A stretch of DNA of 32,368 nucleotides from CAZNNH01 sp964574335 (GTDB taxonomy: Bacteria; Acidobacteriota; Vicinamibacteria; Fen-336): NCBI GenBank assembly GCA_964574335.1, contig CAZNNH010000059.1:1-32368 (forward strand). The letters run 5' to 3'. This document shows, piece by piece, positions 1 to 8,008 of this stretch. How positions within the stretch are numbered: the stretch's first letter is position 1; every line of letters starts with the position of its first letter. The notes beneath the pieces were generated by a model, which was not told the DNA's origin, did no database searches, and was given only the letters and a program-made list of their open reading frames with translations. A program made the position numbers and the translations under genes.

Positions 1-201
1 GACCGCACTGAATCCGGTCGCCGCTTTCAAGCGGGGGGCTGCCGCCCCCCGAGCCCCCGGACACGAACACCCCGACCGCACTGAATCCGGTCGCCGCTTT
101 CAAGCGGGGGGCTGCCGCCCCCCGAGCCCCCGGACACGAACACCCCGACCGCACTGAATCCGGTCGCCGCTTTCAAGCGGGGGGCTGCCGCCCCCCGAGC
201 C
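1..201. repeat. 73-bp tandem repeat, three units with GC hairpin
   Basis: Units start at 1, 74 and 147. The first two are identical over 73 bp. The third matches to 201, then lacks about 9 bp and resumes with GAACAC at 202-207, next to the stop codon of the minus-strand hydrolase gene. Each unit carries a perfect 8-bp stem, CGGGGGGC, a TGCC loop and GCCCCCCG, preceded by a weaker GCTT/AAGC stem. The copies abut without spacers, so this is not CRISPR. The array may continue beyond the left edge. Role unknown; it lies directly downstream of the adjacent gene, and there is no T-run to make it a classical terminator. Confidence 0.95.
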
Positions 202-209
202 GAACACGT

Positions 210-1034
210 CTAGACCAGGGTGATGTGGTCCCCTTCGCGGGCCACGAACGCGTCGCTCCAGGCCTCGCGCGCCTCGAGCTCCACCCGGAGCATGAAGTCG
301 TCCTCGTGGTCCGGGTCGTGGTGGAAGATCGCCAGGCGACGGGCGTGAGCGGCGTGGCAGAGGCGCATCCCCTCCTGCCAGGTCGAGTGGCCCCAGCCTC
401 GATAGGTCGGGAACTCGTCGTCGGTGTAGGTGCTGTCGTAGATCACCAGATCGGCGCCCTCGATCAGGTCCAGGATCTTCTGGTCCGGCGTGTCGATCAC
501 GTGCTCGGTGTCGGTGACGTAGCAGAGCGACTTGCCCATGTAGTCGAAGCGGTAGCCGGTCGCCCCGTTCGGGTGGTTGAGCGGCACGGTGCGCACCACG
601 ACCCCGCCGTCGAGGCGGAAGGTGTCGCCGGCCTGAAAGTCCTCGAACTGGAGATCGGCACGCATGGTCTCCAGCGGCACCGGAAAGGTGGGCTGCATCA
701 TCTGGCCTGCCAGCACGTTGCGCACGCCGCCGGAGTGGTAGAGGTGGCCGGCCCGCACCCGCAGGGTGTTGCTCGGGCTGTAGCCGGGACGGAAGAACGG
801 GAAGCCGTTGATGTGGTCCCAGTGGGTGTGGGTCAGCAGCAGGTGGGCGAAACGGACCCCCTCCCTCTCGAGCTGGTGGCCCAGGCGTCGGATGCCGGTA
901 CCGGCGTCGAGGATCAGGAGTTGGTCCCCTGCCACCACCTGCAGGCAAGCGGTGTTGCCCCCGTAGCCCACATGGCGGGGCGACGGACAGGCGATGCTGC
1001 CCCGGACCCCCCAGAAGCGAACGCTGAAACCCAT
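210..1034 (-). CDS. MBL-fold metallohydrolase
   Basis: A 274-aa protein of the metallo-beta-lactamase superfamily. It opens with the MGFSVRFWGVRGS strand typical of PhnP/RNase Z-like phosphodiesterase-type members and carries the metal motif THTHWDH (His69, His71, Asp73, His74). A later DTEH segment and the closing HHDPDHEDD segment supply further likely metal ligands. No signal peptide is seen, so it is probably cytoplasmic. The ATG at 1034 is chosen because the family N-terminus starts exactly there; the open frame upstream shows no family resemblance and enters pyrC antisense. The gene is divergent from pyrC with a 79-bp gap. The substrate cannot be deduced; a phosphodiester-type hydrolase is the family expectation. 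The stop codon abuts the 73-bp tandem repeats. Confidence 0.9.
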   Translation of the reverse strand: MGFSVRFWGVRGSIACPSPRHVGYGGNTACLQVVAGDQLLILDAGTGIRRLGHQLEREGVRFAHLLLTHTHWDHINGFPFFRPGYSPSNTLRVRAGHLYHSGGVRNVLAGQMMQPTFPVPLETMRADLQFEDFQAGDTFRLDGGVVVRTVPLNHPNGATGYRFDYMGKSLCYVTDTEHVIDTPDQKILDLIEGADLVIYDSTYTDDEFPTYRGWGHSTWQEGMRLCHAAHARRLAIFHHDPDHEDDFMLRVELEAREAWSDAFVAREGDHITLV

Positions 1035-1113
1035 TGTCTCGATCTGTCGCGCGCCGCCTCCACGCAGCGCATCCCGCCAACTATACTTCGTGTCGGCTCT
1101 GATTGGCTCGTCG
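1035..1113. promoter_or_regulatory. Divergent promoter region (MBL hydrolase / pyrC)
   Basis: This 79-bp gap separates two divergent start codons. It contains a -10-like hexamer on each strand that overlap each other: TATACT at 1082-1087 on plus, and TATAGT (1080-1085) read on minus. I could not find a convincing -35 element at 16-18 bp for either, so this is only a weak promoter assignment. Confidence 0.3.
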
Positions 1114-2178
1114 ATGGCGACCCTGACCTTGATCCGACCGGACGACTGGCACCTCCACCTGAGAGACGGGCCCCTGCTCCGGGCGGTCCTGCCCCAGACC
1201 ACCCGGTGCTTCGCCCGCGCCCTGGTGATGCCCAACCTGAAGCCCCCGGTGACCCGGGTGGAGCAGGCGCGGGCCTATCGGGAGCGGATCCTGGCGGCGC
1301 TCCCGACGGGCGCCCACTTCGAGCCGCTGATGACCCTCTACCTCACCGAGGACAGCACGCCGAGCCAGGTTCGAGAGGCCCGAGACAGCGGCCTGGTGCA
1401 CGGCTTCAAGCTCTACCCCGCCGGGGCCACCACCCACTCGGAGGCCGGGGTGGGGCAGCTCTCGCGCTGCTCTTCTGCCCTCGCCGAGATGGAGCGGGTG
1501 GAGCTGCCGTTGTTGGTGCACGGCGAGGTCACCGACCCGTGCGTGGATGTCTTCGACCGCGAGCGGGTCTTCCTGGAGCGGGTGCTCGAGCCGCTGGTGC
1601 GCGAGCGCCCCGGCCTGCGGGTGGTGCTCGAGCACATCAGCACCCGCGAGGCGGCCGAGTTCGTGGCCGGGGCGCGCCCCGGCGTGGCCGCCACCGTCAC
1701 CGCCCACCACCTGCTGCTTTGCCGCGACGCGCTGTTCGCCGGGGGCCTACGCCCCCACCACTACTGTCTGCCGGTGCTCAAGGGCGAGGAGCACCGCCGG
1801 GCGGTCCTGGCCGCCGCCACCAGCGGCAGCCCCCGCTTCTTCCTGGGAACCGACAGCGCGCCGCACCCGAGATCGGCCAAGGAGAAAAGCGGCGCCGCCG
1901 CCGGCATCTTCTCGGCGCCGGCTGCGCTGGAGCTGTACGCCGAGGTCTTCTTCTCGGTGGGAGCGCTTGAGCGCCTGGAGGCCTTCGCCTCCTTCCACGG
2001 GGCCGACTTCTATCGGCTACCGCGTGGCGTGGAGACCCTCGTCCTCGAGCAGGGTCCCTTTCGGGTCGCGGACGAGATCCCGACCGACACCGGAGAGGCG
2101 GTGGTACCGCTGCGAGCCGGCACGGAGGTGACCTTCCGGGTCAGGGCTCGAGAGGGATCGCCTCCTCGATCAGCATGA
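1114..2178 (+). CDS. pyrC: Dihydroorotase, class II (PyrC-type)
   Basis: A 354-aa enzyme that cyclises N-carbamoyl-aspartate to dihydroorotate in pyrimidine biosynthesis, in the cytoplasm. The length fits the class II family (E. coli PyrC, about 348 aa). Visible active-site elements are WHLHLRD (metal ligands His13, His15), GFKLYPAG with Lys99 as the expected carboxylated bridging lysine, LVHGE (His136), LEHIST (His174) and the catalytic aspartate in GTDSAPH (Asp247). The ATG at 1114 begins the family-typical MATLTLIRPDDWHLHLRDG. The upstream open frame overlaps the divergent hydrolase gene and is rejected. The last 38 bp overlap the convergent Trm112-like gene. No other pyr genes are nearby. 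Confidence 0.96.
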   Translation: MATLTLIRPDDWHLHLRDGPLLRAVLPQTTRCFARALVMPNLKPPVTRVEQARAYRERILAALPTGAHFEPLMTLYLTEDSTPSQVREARDSGLVHGFKLYPAGATTHSEAGVGQLSRCSSALAEMERVELPLLVHGEVTDPCVDVFDRERVFLERVLEPLVRERPGLRVVLEHISTREAAEFVAGARPGVAATVTAHHLLLCRDALFAGGLRPHHYCLPVLKGEEHRRAVLAAATSGSPRFFLGTDSAPHPRSAKEKSGAAAGIFSAPAALELYAEVFFSVGALERLEAFASFHGADFYRLPRGVETLVLEQGPFRVADEIPTDTGEAVVPLRAGTEVTFRVRAREGSPPRSA

Positions 2179-2392
2179 TGGGGATGTCATCGCGGACCGG
2201 GTAGAGGTACTTCCCGTCCTCGCGCACCAGCCCCTCGCTGATCTCCTCGCTCACCTTCTGACCGCCTCGGTTGGTGGCGCTGCCCGCACGGATCTTCTGG
2301 TTGACCCTTTCCAGGACCTCGGCGCCGGCAAGCCGGACCGGCGTCTTGTCCTCGGGGCAGGCCAGGATCTCAAGCAGCTCTTCGTTGACCAT
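2141..2392 (-). CDS. Trm112-like small protein (UPF0434/YcaR type)
   Basis: An 83-aa protein starting MVNEELLEILACPEDK and ending in a region with YLYPVRDDIPIMLIEEA, the signature of the UPF0434/Trm112-like family. Family members often have a CPxC knuckle; here the second Cys position is Asp (CPED) and no other Cys is present, so zinc binding is doubtful. The ATG at 2392 has a purine-rich GGGAGAG 4 bp upstream. The gene lies 64 bp downstream of the M14 peptidase gene and overlaps the 3' end of convergent pyrC by 38 bp. In well-studied organisms Trm112 is a methyltransferase partner; the bacterial small versions are poorly defined, so no specific role is claimed. Confidence 0.85.
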   Translation of the reverse strand: MVNEELLEILACPEDKTPVRLAGAEVLERVNQKIRAGSATNRGGQKVSEEISEGLVREDGKYLYPVRDDIPIMLIEEAIPLEP

Positions 2393-2445
2393 GCTTCTCT
2401 CCCGGCAGCGCGGAGCACCGGCTCACGCCGCACCTCTTCCGCGAC

Positions 2446-2473
2446 ATTGTACGTCGTCAGTGGGCGGGGCCAA
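2446..2473 (-). promoter_or_regulatory. Candidate sigma-70-type promoter for the Trm112-like gene
   Basis: On the minus strand, TTGGCC (2468-2473) and TACAAT (2446-2451) are separated by 16 bp. They match 4/6 and 5/6 of the standard -35 and -10 hexamers. The expected start lies near 2439, leaving a leader of about 47 nt. The -35 element lies inside the last codons of the M14 gene, so the small gene could be transcribed independently. In silico only. Confidence 0.4.
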
Positions 2474-5072
2474 GCAGCACCGCGTTCATGAACAGAAGCT
2501 CCGTGGCCTCGGCAAAGGCCCGGTAGTTGGGGTCCTCGGCAAAGGCGATCAGGTGCCCCTCGCCGATCGGCTGGTGGATCAGGTAGGCCTTTCGAGCCAG
2601 CATCGCGCGCGAGTCGTCGAAGGTCAGGCCGCTGGCCACCAGCGACTCCTCGTCGACGTAGAGGCCCACGTTGTGTCCCTTGTCGAGCTTGATCGGCGTG
2701 AAGACGCGCCGGCTGTCGACGACGACCTGGATCTCGCCATCCGTCCCCGCCGAGAGCCAGTGGTCGAGATCCAGCTCGACCCGCAGCAGCGCGCCCGGGG
2801 TGGTGGCCGGACGCTCCCGCTCGGGCCGGATAGCCTCTTCCAGGTCGAAGGGGTGCTCGCCCTCGCGTGGCTTTCTGGGCTCGGCCTTCTCCTTCTCGTC
2901 GTCCTCGCTCTCGGGGCGGCCGTCCCGCAGCTCGGTGGCGGCGTCCAGCAGCCCGACGTCCTGGCGAGCCGCCCACCGTGAGGCCTCGCCGAGGGTCACC
3001 AGCGTCCCGCCGTCGCTCACCCACGTCTTGATCCGGGCAACGTCCTTCTCGCCGAGCGTCTCCTGGTAGCGACCGGACGGCAGCACCAGCACGTCGAAAC
3101 GGGCCAGCTCCACCTGGGGGAGGGTGGCCACCCGTACCGCGGTGACCGGCTGGCTGAAGCGCCGCTCGAGCACGAACCGGGCCCAGCCCGCCGACATGGG
3201 CCAGGTGGGCTGGTCCCAGGCGAGCAGCACCCGAGGCGCCTTGAGCGGCCGGACCTGGTTGCTCCCCAGGGAGATGCCCTCGTCGACCCACCCCGAGTCG
3301 ACGGCGTCGACGCGCATGTGGTGGCGCTCGGCCAGCGCCGCCAGCCGCTCTCCCAGGTCGGCGCCGTTGTCGCTGGTCCGGAACAGGACCGCACCCGCGC
3401 CGTACTCCCGACCGTTCAGCTTGAGCGGCTTGGCCGCGCTGCGCGCCTTGAGACCGGCCTGCAGGGCGTCCGCCACACCGCCTGCGGCCGCCGAGCTCCA
3501 GGGAACCAGGTATCCCACCCGGGCCGGGGCGAGGGGGCCGGCCGGCTCGGGCTGGCCGGCAAACGGCGTCTGACGCGCGGCGACGGAGCGAGTGGCCTCG
3601 ACCGTCTCGACATCGTAGAGAAGAGGCAGGCTCCAGCCGCTCATGTCGTAGATCTCGTCCCGTTGGCGCCGCTCGACACGATCCCGCTGTCGGCGCACGA
3701 AGTCCGGGTCCATCGGGATCTGGGTCGCGAGCAGGTTGCGAACGAGACGGCCGGATGGCTGGGCGAGTGGGACCACGAAGGTCCCCTCCGGGAGGGTCTG
3801 GTCGCCGAGCTTCGCCGCGGTCTCGGTGCGCCGGACCTCGATCCCCTGGGTGATCAGCAGCCGGGCCAGGGCCTCGGACCTCGACGGGTCGTTGCCGGGG
3901 GGGAGCAGGTACTCGACGACACCGGTGCGTCCCTCCTCGGCCGCGGAGCGCCGGTACTCGAGAAAGTCCCGCAGCAGGCGCTCGCGGTTCTGGGCCGCCG
4001 TCAGCGCCGTGGTCAGCGCCGCGGTGAAGTGCTGGACCACGCCTTGGCGGAAGGAAAGCTCGGTGCCGTCGTGACGCCGCACCCGCAGCCCTCCTGCCGA
4101 GGCCTGCTCGTAGGTCATGCCGATCGCCCCCTGGAACATGGGCCAGGACTCGCCGTAGCCGGGGTAGAACGAGTCGAACACCTCGCGCACGAAGTAGGCG
4201 AAGCCGCGCTCGTCGAAGCGGGCGGCGTTGGCGCGCCCGAAGGCCTCCAGCCAGGAGTGCTGCTGCGGGGTGATGTGCGGGTTCTCCGGCACCGCCGGGG
4301 GAGCGAAGTAGTAGCTGGCCTCGGACCCCATCTCGTGCAGGTCGACCACCACCTGCGGGTACCAGTCCAGGGAGACCCGGACGCGACCCGCGGTCTCGGG
4401 CTGGGTCTGGGCGAACCAGTCCCGGTTCATGTCGAACAGGTAGTGGTTGTAACGGCCGCTGGGCCAGGGCTCGTCGTGCTCGACCGAGTCCGGCTCCGGG
4501 TCGGGCGAGGCCGCCCTCGACTGCAGGTAGTGCTGGAGGAAACGGGTACGGCCATCGGGGTTCTGGAGCGGGTCGATCAGGAGAATCGTGTCCCGCCGGA
4601 TCAGGTTGGCGGCGGCGTCGCCGCGCACCGCGAGCAGGTGGTAGGCCAGCGCCAGGGTCGCCTCGGAGGACGAGATCTCGTCGCCGTGCACGGCGGCCAT
4701 CAGCCAGACCACCACCGGCAGCCGTGTCACCAGGCCCTCCGCGTCCTGCTTGGACAATGGCCGGGGGTCGGCCAGCCGCTTCAGGTCGGCCTGGAGGGCG
4801 TCGAGCTGAAGCATCCGGTCCGCCGAGCCAATGACCAGCACGTGGAGCGGCCGGCCTTCCCAGCTCTGGGCGTACTCGACGAGGCGGGTCCTCTCCGGCG
4901 CGGCACGGGCGAGGGCCTGGAGATAGCTGGTGATCCCCTCGGCCGAGGTGATCTCGTCGCCGAGGTCGTGGCCCAGGATCTGCGCTGCGGTGGGGATGGC
5001 GGGATCGTATTGCGCCCCGGGCCAGAGCTCGGGGGTCGCCAGCAGTGAGGCCGTCAGCAGCAGCGTCAGCAT
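2457..5072 (-). CDS. Secreted M14-family zinc carboxypeptidase with C-terminal amidotransferase-like domain
   Basis: An 871-aa protein beginning with a Sec-type signal peptide (MLTLLLTASLLA, then ATPELWPG). The M14 region has the zinc motif in AAVHGDEISSSE (His129, Glu132) and the third ligand in VVDLHEMGSE (His246), plus QNPDGR and DMNRDWF, typical of the large M14 peptidases of Acidobacteriota and Bacteroidota. The C-terminal half includes a segment, LARFDVLVLPSGRY, resembling a class-I-glutamine-amidotransferase-like fold, and a charged stretch (SEDDEKEKAEPRKPREGEH). Expected role: periplasmic or extracellular peptide degradation. The ATG at 5072 has GGGGAGGGG about 7 bp upstream. The longer in-frame extension covers the feo regulatory region and is rejected. 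Monocistronic or followed by the Trm112-like gene. Confidence 0.9.
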   Translation of the reverse strand: MLTLLLTASLLATPELWPGAQYDPAIPTAAQILGHDLGDEITSAEGITSYLQALARAAPERTRLVEYAQSWEGRPLHVLVIGSADRMLQLDALQADLKRLADPRPLSKQDAEGLVTRLPVVVWLMAAVHGDEISSSEATLALAYHLLAVRGDAAANLIRRDTILLIDPLQNPDGRTRFLQHYLQSRAASPDPEPDSVEHDEPWPSGRYNHYLFDMNRDWFAQTQPETAGRVRVSLDWYPQVVVDLHEMGSEASYYFAPPAVPENPHITPQQHSWLEAFGRANAARFDERGFAYFVREVFDSFYPGYGESWPMFQGAIGMTYEQASAGGLRVRRHDGTELSFRQGVVQHFTAALTTALTAAQNRERLLRDFLEYRRSAAEEGRTGVVEYLLPPGNDPSRSEALARLLITQGIEVRRTETAAKLGDQTLPEGTFVVPLAQPSGRLVRNLLATQIPMDPDFVRRQRDRVERRQRDEIYDMSGWSLPLLYDVETVEATRSVAARQTPFAGQPEPAGPLAPARVGYLVPWSSAAAGGVADALQAGLKARSAAKPLKLNGREYGAGAVLFRTSDNGADLGERLAALAERHHMRVDAVDSGWVDEGISLGSNQVRPLKAPRVLLAWDQPTWPMSAGWARFVLERRFSQPVTAVRVATLPQVELARFDVLVLPSGRYQETLGEKDVARIKTWVSDGGTLVTLGEASRWAARQDVGLLDAATELRDGRPESEDDEKEKAEPRKPREGEHPFDLEEAIRPERERPATTPGALLRVELDLDHWLSAGTDGEIQVVVDSRRVFTPIKLDKGHNVGLYVDEESLVASGLTFDDSRAMLARKAYLIHQPIGEGHLIAFAEDPNYRAFAEATELLFMNAVLLGPAH

Positions 5073-5373
5073 TTCCAAACCCCTCCCCGGTTCCTGAGCC
5101 GGACACGCGACCGGCCAGGATTCTATCAGCGCCGCCCCGCTGCCTGTCGGCTTGACCGCCTGGGCGGTTTCGCGCACCATCCAAGTTGAAAATGGTTTCC
5201 AATTTTGCGCGCACGCAAACCTTGCCGGTGCCCGGATGGGGATCGAGGTGCTGCCAGAGGCGGTTCGATGGTGGCCGGTGCCTGGCGTCAAGCTATGGTC
5301 ATCGAAGGGGTTACTCGAGGAAGCAGCGACTCGACAGGGGCCGCGGGCACGCGCCGTGCACGGAGGAGACGGC
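5073..5373. other. Divergent intergenic region, M14 peptidase / feoAB
   Basis: 301 bp between the start codons of the minus-strand M14 gene and plus-strand feoA. It holds the M14 ribosome-binding site, a minus-strand TAGAAT hexamer (5120-5125) without a good -35, a plus-strand TTGACC (5152-5157) followed 17 bp later by a poor CACCAT, and the Fur-like palindrome annotated separately. The remaining 170 bp before feoA stay open in a frame fused to feoA. I see no protein family there and regard it as a leader. Confidence 0.5.
5186..5202. promoter_or_regulatory. Candidate Fur/DtxR-type iron operator upstream of feoAB
   Basis: A 17-bp dyad, TTGAAAATGGTTTCCAA, with 7-bp arms matching at six of seven positions around a 3-bp centre. 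It is AT-rich in an otherwise very GC-rich region. It lies just downstream of a possible TTGACC -35 element and 172 bp before the feoA start codon. Iron-responsive Fur control of feoAB is standard in many bacteria, which motivates the call. The exact regulator family is inference. Confidence 0.45.
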
Positions 5374-5625
5374 GTGAGCCAAACGCTCGGACGGATACCG
5401 GTCGGTGGCGACGCCGTGGTTCGACGGGTAGGTTGCCAACGCCCCGTGGCCCGCCGCCTGATGGAGATGGGCCTGCTTCCGGGCACGGCCGTCCACGTGC
5501 TCCGTCTGGCCCCGCTGGGCGACCCGCTGGTGCTCCAGGTCCGCGGCTCGACGCTCTCGATCCGGCACGCCGAGGCGCTGGAGGTCGAGGTCGCGGATCT
5601 CTCGGCGGCCTCGAGCGCGGGATGA
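5374..5625 (+). CDS. feoA: Ferrous iron transport protein A (FeoA)
   Basis: An 83-aa SH3-like FeoA-domain protein, a cytoplasmic partner of the FeoB ferrous iron permease. Conserved elements are the LGRIPVGGDAVVRRV strand, ARRLMEMGLLPGTAV (the RLxxMGxxPG signature) and the closing GSTLSIRHAEALEV. The frame stays open far upstream, but the GTG at 5374 is chosen because GGAGGAG sits 5 bp before it and the domain begins there; this gives the usual FeoA length. Its stop codon overlaps the feoB start (ATGA, 5622-5625), indicating translational coupling. It is likely iron-regulated through the palindrome at 5186-5202. Confidence 0.92.
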   Translation: MSQTLGRIPVGGDAVVRRVGCQRPVARRLMEMGLLPGTAVHVLRLAPLGDPLVLQVRGSTLSIRHAEALEVEVADLSAASSAG

Positions 5626-7805
5626 GCCAGGCCCTGGCGGCCCGCCCCAGCCGAGCGCGGCGCGGGCAGAGGTCGGTAGTCCTGGTGGCCGGCAACCCCA
5701 ACGCCGGGAAGACCACCGTCTTCAACGCGCTGACCGGAGCCCGGGCCAAGGTCGGCAACTACCCGGGTGTCACCGTGGCGCGGCGATCGGCGTCGCTGCG
5801 GCTGCCCGACCACGACGCGGTCGAGGTCGTCGACCTGCCGGGCACGTACTCGCTGTCGGCGCGATCCCGCGAGGAGCAGGTGGCGGCCGATGCGGTGCTG
5901 GGTCGCGGGATGCCGCGGCCCGATGCCGTGCTGGTGGTGGCGGATGCCACGGCGTTGGCCCGCAACCTGTACCTGGCCCTCCAGATCGTCGAGACGGGGG
6001 TGCCCACCGTGCTCGGTCTCAGCATGGCCGACGAGGCGCGAAGGCTCGGTATCGACATCGACCCCGTCCAGCTCTCGGAGCAGCTCGGCATCCCGGTGGT
6101 GCCGCTGGTGGCAACCCGCGGCGAAGGCGTCGAGGACCTGCGCCGGGCCCTGGTGCAGGCTCTGGCGCCGGACCGGCCTCCGAGCCCCATCGAGCTGGAG
6201 CTGTCCGAGGACCTGGGCCGGGACGTTCAGGAGGTCGAGCGGGCGGTCAGGCTCTGGCGCTCCGGCGCCTCAGCCCGGGAGGTCCGGGCCTGGGCGCTGT
6301 GGGCCCTGCTCTCGATCGGCGGCGACGAGCTCGAGGGCATTCCCGACCCGCTCCGGCGGGTGGTCGAACGCCTCCAGGCGCGGGCCTCGGCGGCAGGCCG
6401 CGACCTCGACCAGGAGATCATCGAGACCCGCTACCGCCGCATCGACGCCGTGGTGGCCGGGTGTCTACAGACCCGCGCCGGGGTGCGGCGGCGCACCGAA
6501 CGGATCGATGCCGTGCTGACCCACCGGGTAGGCGGCTTCGTGGCCTTCGCAACGGTGATGCTGCTGGTCTTCGAGGCCCTCTTCGCCGGGGCCGAGCCGG
6601 CCATCGAGTGGGTCGAGGCCGCCATCACCGGGCTGCAGGCGCTGGCGACGGCTCGGCTGCCGGCGGGACCGCTCACCGACCTGATCGTCCAGGGCGTGAT
6701 CGCCGGCGTCGGCAACGTCCTCGTCTTCGTCCCCCAGATCGCGCTGCTGTTTCTTTTCATCGGCCTGCTCGAGGACTCCGGCTACCTCTCCCGGGTGGCG
6801 CTGGTGATCGACCGGGTGATGGGTCGGGTCGGGCTGCACGGGAAGGCCTTCGTGCCCATGCTCTCCGGATTCGCCTGCGCGGTGCCGGCGGTCCTGGCCA
6901 CCCGCACCATCGAGAGCCGGCGGGATCGCCTGCTGACGATGGCGGTGTTGCCGCTGATGTCGTGCAGCGCGCGGCTCCCCGTCTACGTGCTGATCAGCGC
7001 CGCCGTCTTCGATCCCCACAGACAGGTGCTGGGGGGGCTGAGCGTCGGGGCGCTGGTGCTGCTCTGCCTGTACCTGCTGTCGGTGGTGATGACCCTCGGT
7101 GCGGCCACGGTGCTGCGCCGCACCGTTCTGGCGGGGCCCCGGCCGGCGCTGGTGCTCGAGCTGCCTCCCTATCGGCTGCCGACGCTCCGCAATCTCCTGA
7201 CCAACACCTGGCAGCAAGTTCGGACCTTCCTGGTCGACGCGGGCACCATCATCCTGGCCATGACCATCCTGCTGTGGGGCCTGCTCAGCTATCCGAAGCT
7301 CGATCGGGCCGCGGGGCGGTCGGCGGCCGGGTCGTCAGTGACCACGGCCGTCAGCATTCCGAGCCGGGCAGGTGAAGAGCTGCGGCACAGCTTCGCGGGA
7401 CGCCTGGGCCGGGCGATGGAGCCTTTCCTGGCCCCCCTTGGCCTGGACTGGCGCATCGGGATCGGCGTCCTGGGCGCCTTCGCCGCCCGCGAGGTCTTCG
7501 TCTCGACGCTCGGCATGGTCTTCGACATCCAGGACGCCGACGAAGGGAGCCAGCCGCTGCGGGCGGCCCTGCGGCAGGCGCGCCGCGCGGACGGCTCTCG
7601 CCTGATGACGCCGCTCTCCGGCGTCTCCCTGATGGTCTTCTTCGTGATCGCCTGCCAGTGCATGAGCACGCTGGCCGTGCTGCGGCGGGAGTCGGGCTCG
7701 TGGCGGTGGCCTGCCTTCGTCTTCACCTACATGACGGTGCTGGCCTACGGGAGCGCGCTTCTCGTCTACCAGGTCGGTCGGGCCCTCGGCTGGGGTCTTT
7801 CGTGA
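5622..7805 (+). CDS. feoB: Ferrous iron transport protein B (FeoB)
   Basis: A 727-aa inner-membrane Fe(II) transporter with an N-terminal G domain. The G1 loop is GNPNAGKTT (residues 24-32), switch I is in VGNYPGVTV and G3 is DLPGTYSL. The G4 position reads SMAD instead of the usual NxxD, a substitution at the residue that normally recognises guanine. The membrane core has the family signatures GFACAVPAVLATR, SCSARLPVY and the late FFVIACQCMSTLAVLRRE. The ATG overlaps the feoA stop by 4 bp. The stop overlaps a GTG that could also initiate the small downstream protein. Length is normal for FeoB. Confidence 0.96.
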   Translation: MSQALAARPSRARRGQRSVVLVAGNPNAGKTTVFNALTGARAKVGNYPGVTVARRSASLRLPDHDAVEVVDLPGTYSLSARSREEQVAADAVLGRGMPRPDAVLVVADATALARNLYLALQIVETGVPTVLGLSMADEARRLGIDIDPVQLSEQLGIPVVPLVATRGEGVEDLRRALVQALAPDRPPSPIELELSEDLGRDVQEVERAVRLWRSGASAREVRAWALWALLSIGGDELEGIPDPLRRVVERLQARASAAGRDLDQEIIETRYRRIDAVVAGCLQTRAGVRRRTERIDAVLTHRVGGFVAFATVMLLVFEALFAGAEPAIEWVEAAITGLQALATARLPAGPLTDLIVQGVIAGVGNVLVFVPQIALLFLFIGLLEDSGYLSRVALVIDRVMGRVGLHGKAFVPMLSGFACAVPAVLATRTIESRRDRLLTMAVLPLMSCSARLPVYVLISAAVFDPHRQVLGGLSVGALVLLCLYLLSVVMTLGAATVLRRTVLAGPRPALVLELPPYRLPTLRNLLTNTWQQVRTFLVDAGTIILAMTILLWGLLSYPKLDRAAGRSAAGSSVTTAVSIPSRAGEELRHSFAGRLGRAMEPFLAPLGLDWRIGIGVLGAFAAREVFVSTLGMVFDIQDADEGSQPLRAALRQARRADGSRLMTPLSGVSLMVFFVIACQCMSTLAVLRRESGSWRWPAFVFTYMTVLAYGSALLVYQVGRALGWGLS

Positions 7806-7822
7806 GCGGGCAGGAGGTCGGC

Positions 7823-8008
7823 ATGGCCCTGGTGCTGGCGGCGGCGATCGCCTACCTGGGCCACCGCCTCGGGCCGAAGCGCAAGCGCCACGACTGGGCG
7901 CCGCTACGCCTCGCGCGCGGCCCGCTTCGCACCGCGCCTCAGAAGCCGACCTGGGAGCCGGCCGAGAAGACGAGGCAGCTACGGCCGACGGCAGGCTCGA
8001 AGGCGTAG
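7823..8008 (+). CDS. Small FeoB-linked membrane protein (hypothetical)
   Basis: A 61-aa ORF with one N-terminal hydrophobic segment (MALVLAAAIAYLGHRL) followed by a basic, proline-containing tail. The ATG at 7823 has AGGAGG 6 bp upstream. A GTG at 7802 overlapping the feoB stop is in the same frame and is an alternative start. Small single-pass proteins often follow feoB, but this one has no cysteines, so it is not the Cys-rich FeoB-associated type. Its last 70 bp overlap the convergent Omp85-like gene, so the C-terminal half is less certain. Function unknown; an accessory of the Feo transporter is only suggested by position. Confidence 0.5.
   Translation: MALVLAAAIAYLGHRLGPKRKRHDWAPLRLARGPLRTAPQKPTWEPAEKTRQLRPTAGSKA

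Noticed and set aside
1..201. CRISPR array at the left edge
   Set aside because: The units are contiguous with no unique spacers.
3318..5048. 576-aa plus-strand ORF opposite the M14 gene
   Set aside because: Antisense frame of a gene with clear zinc motifs and a signal peptide.
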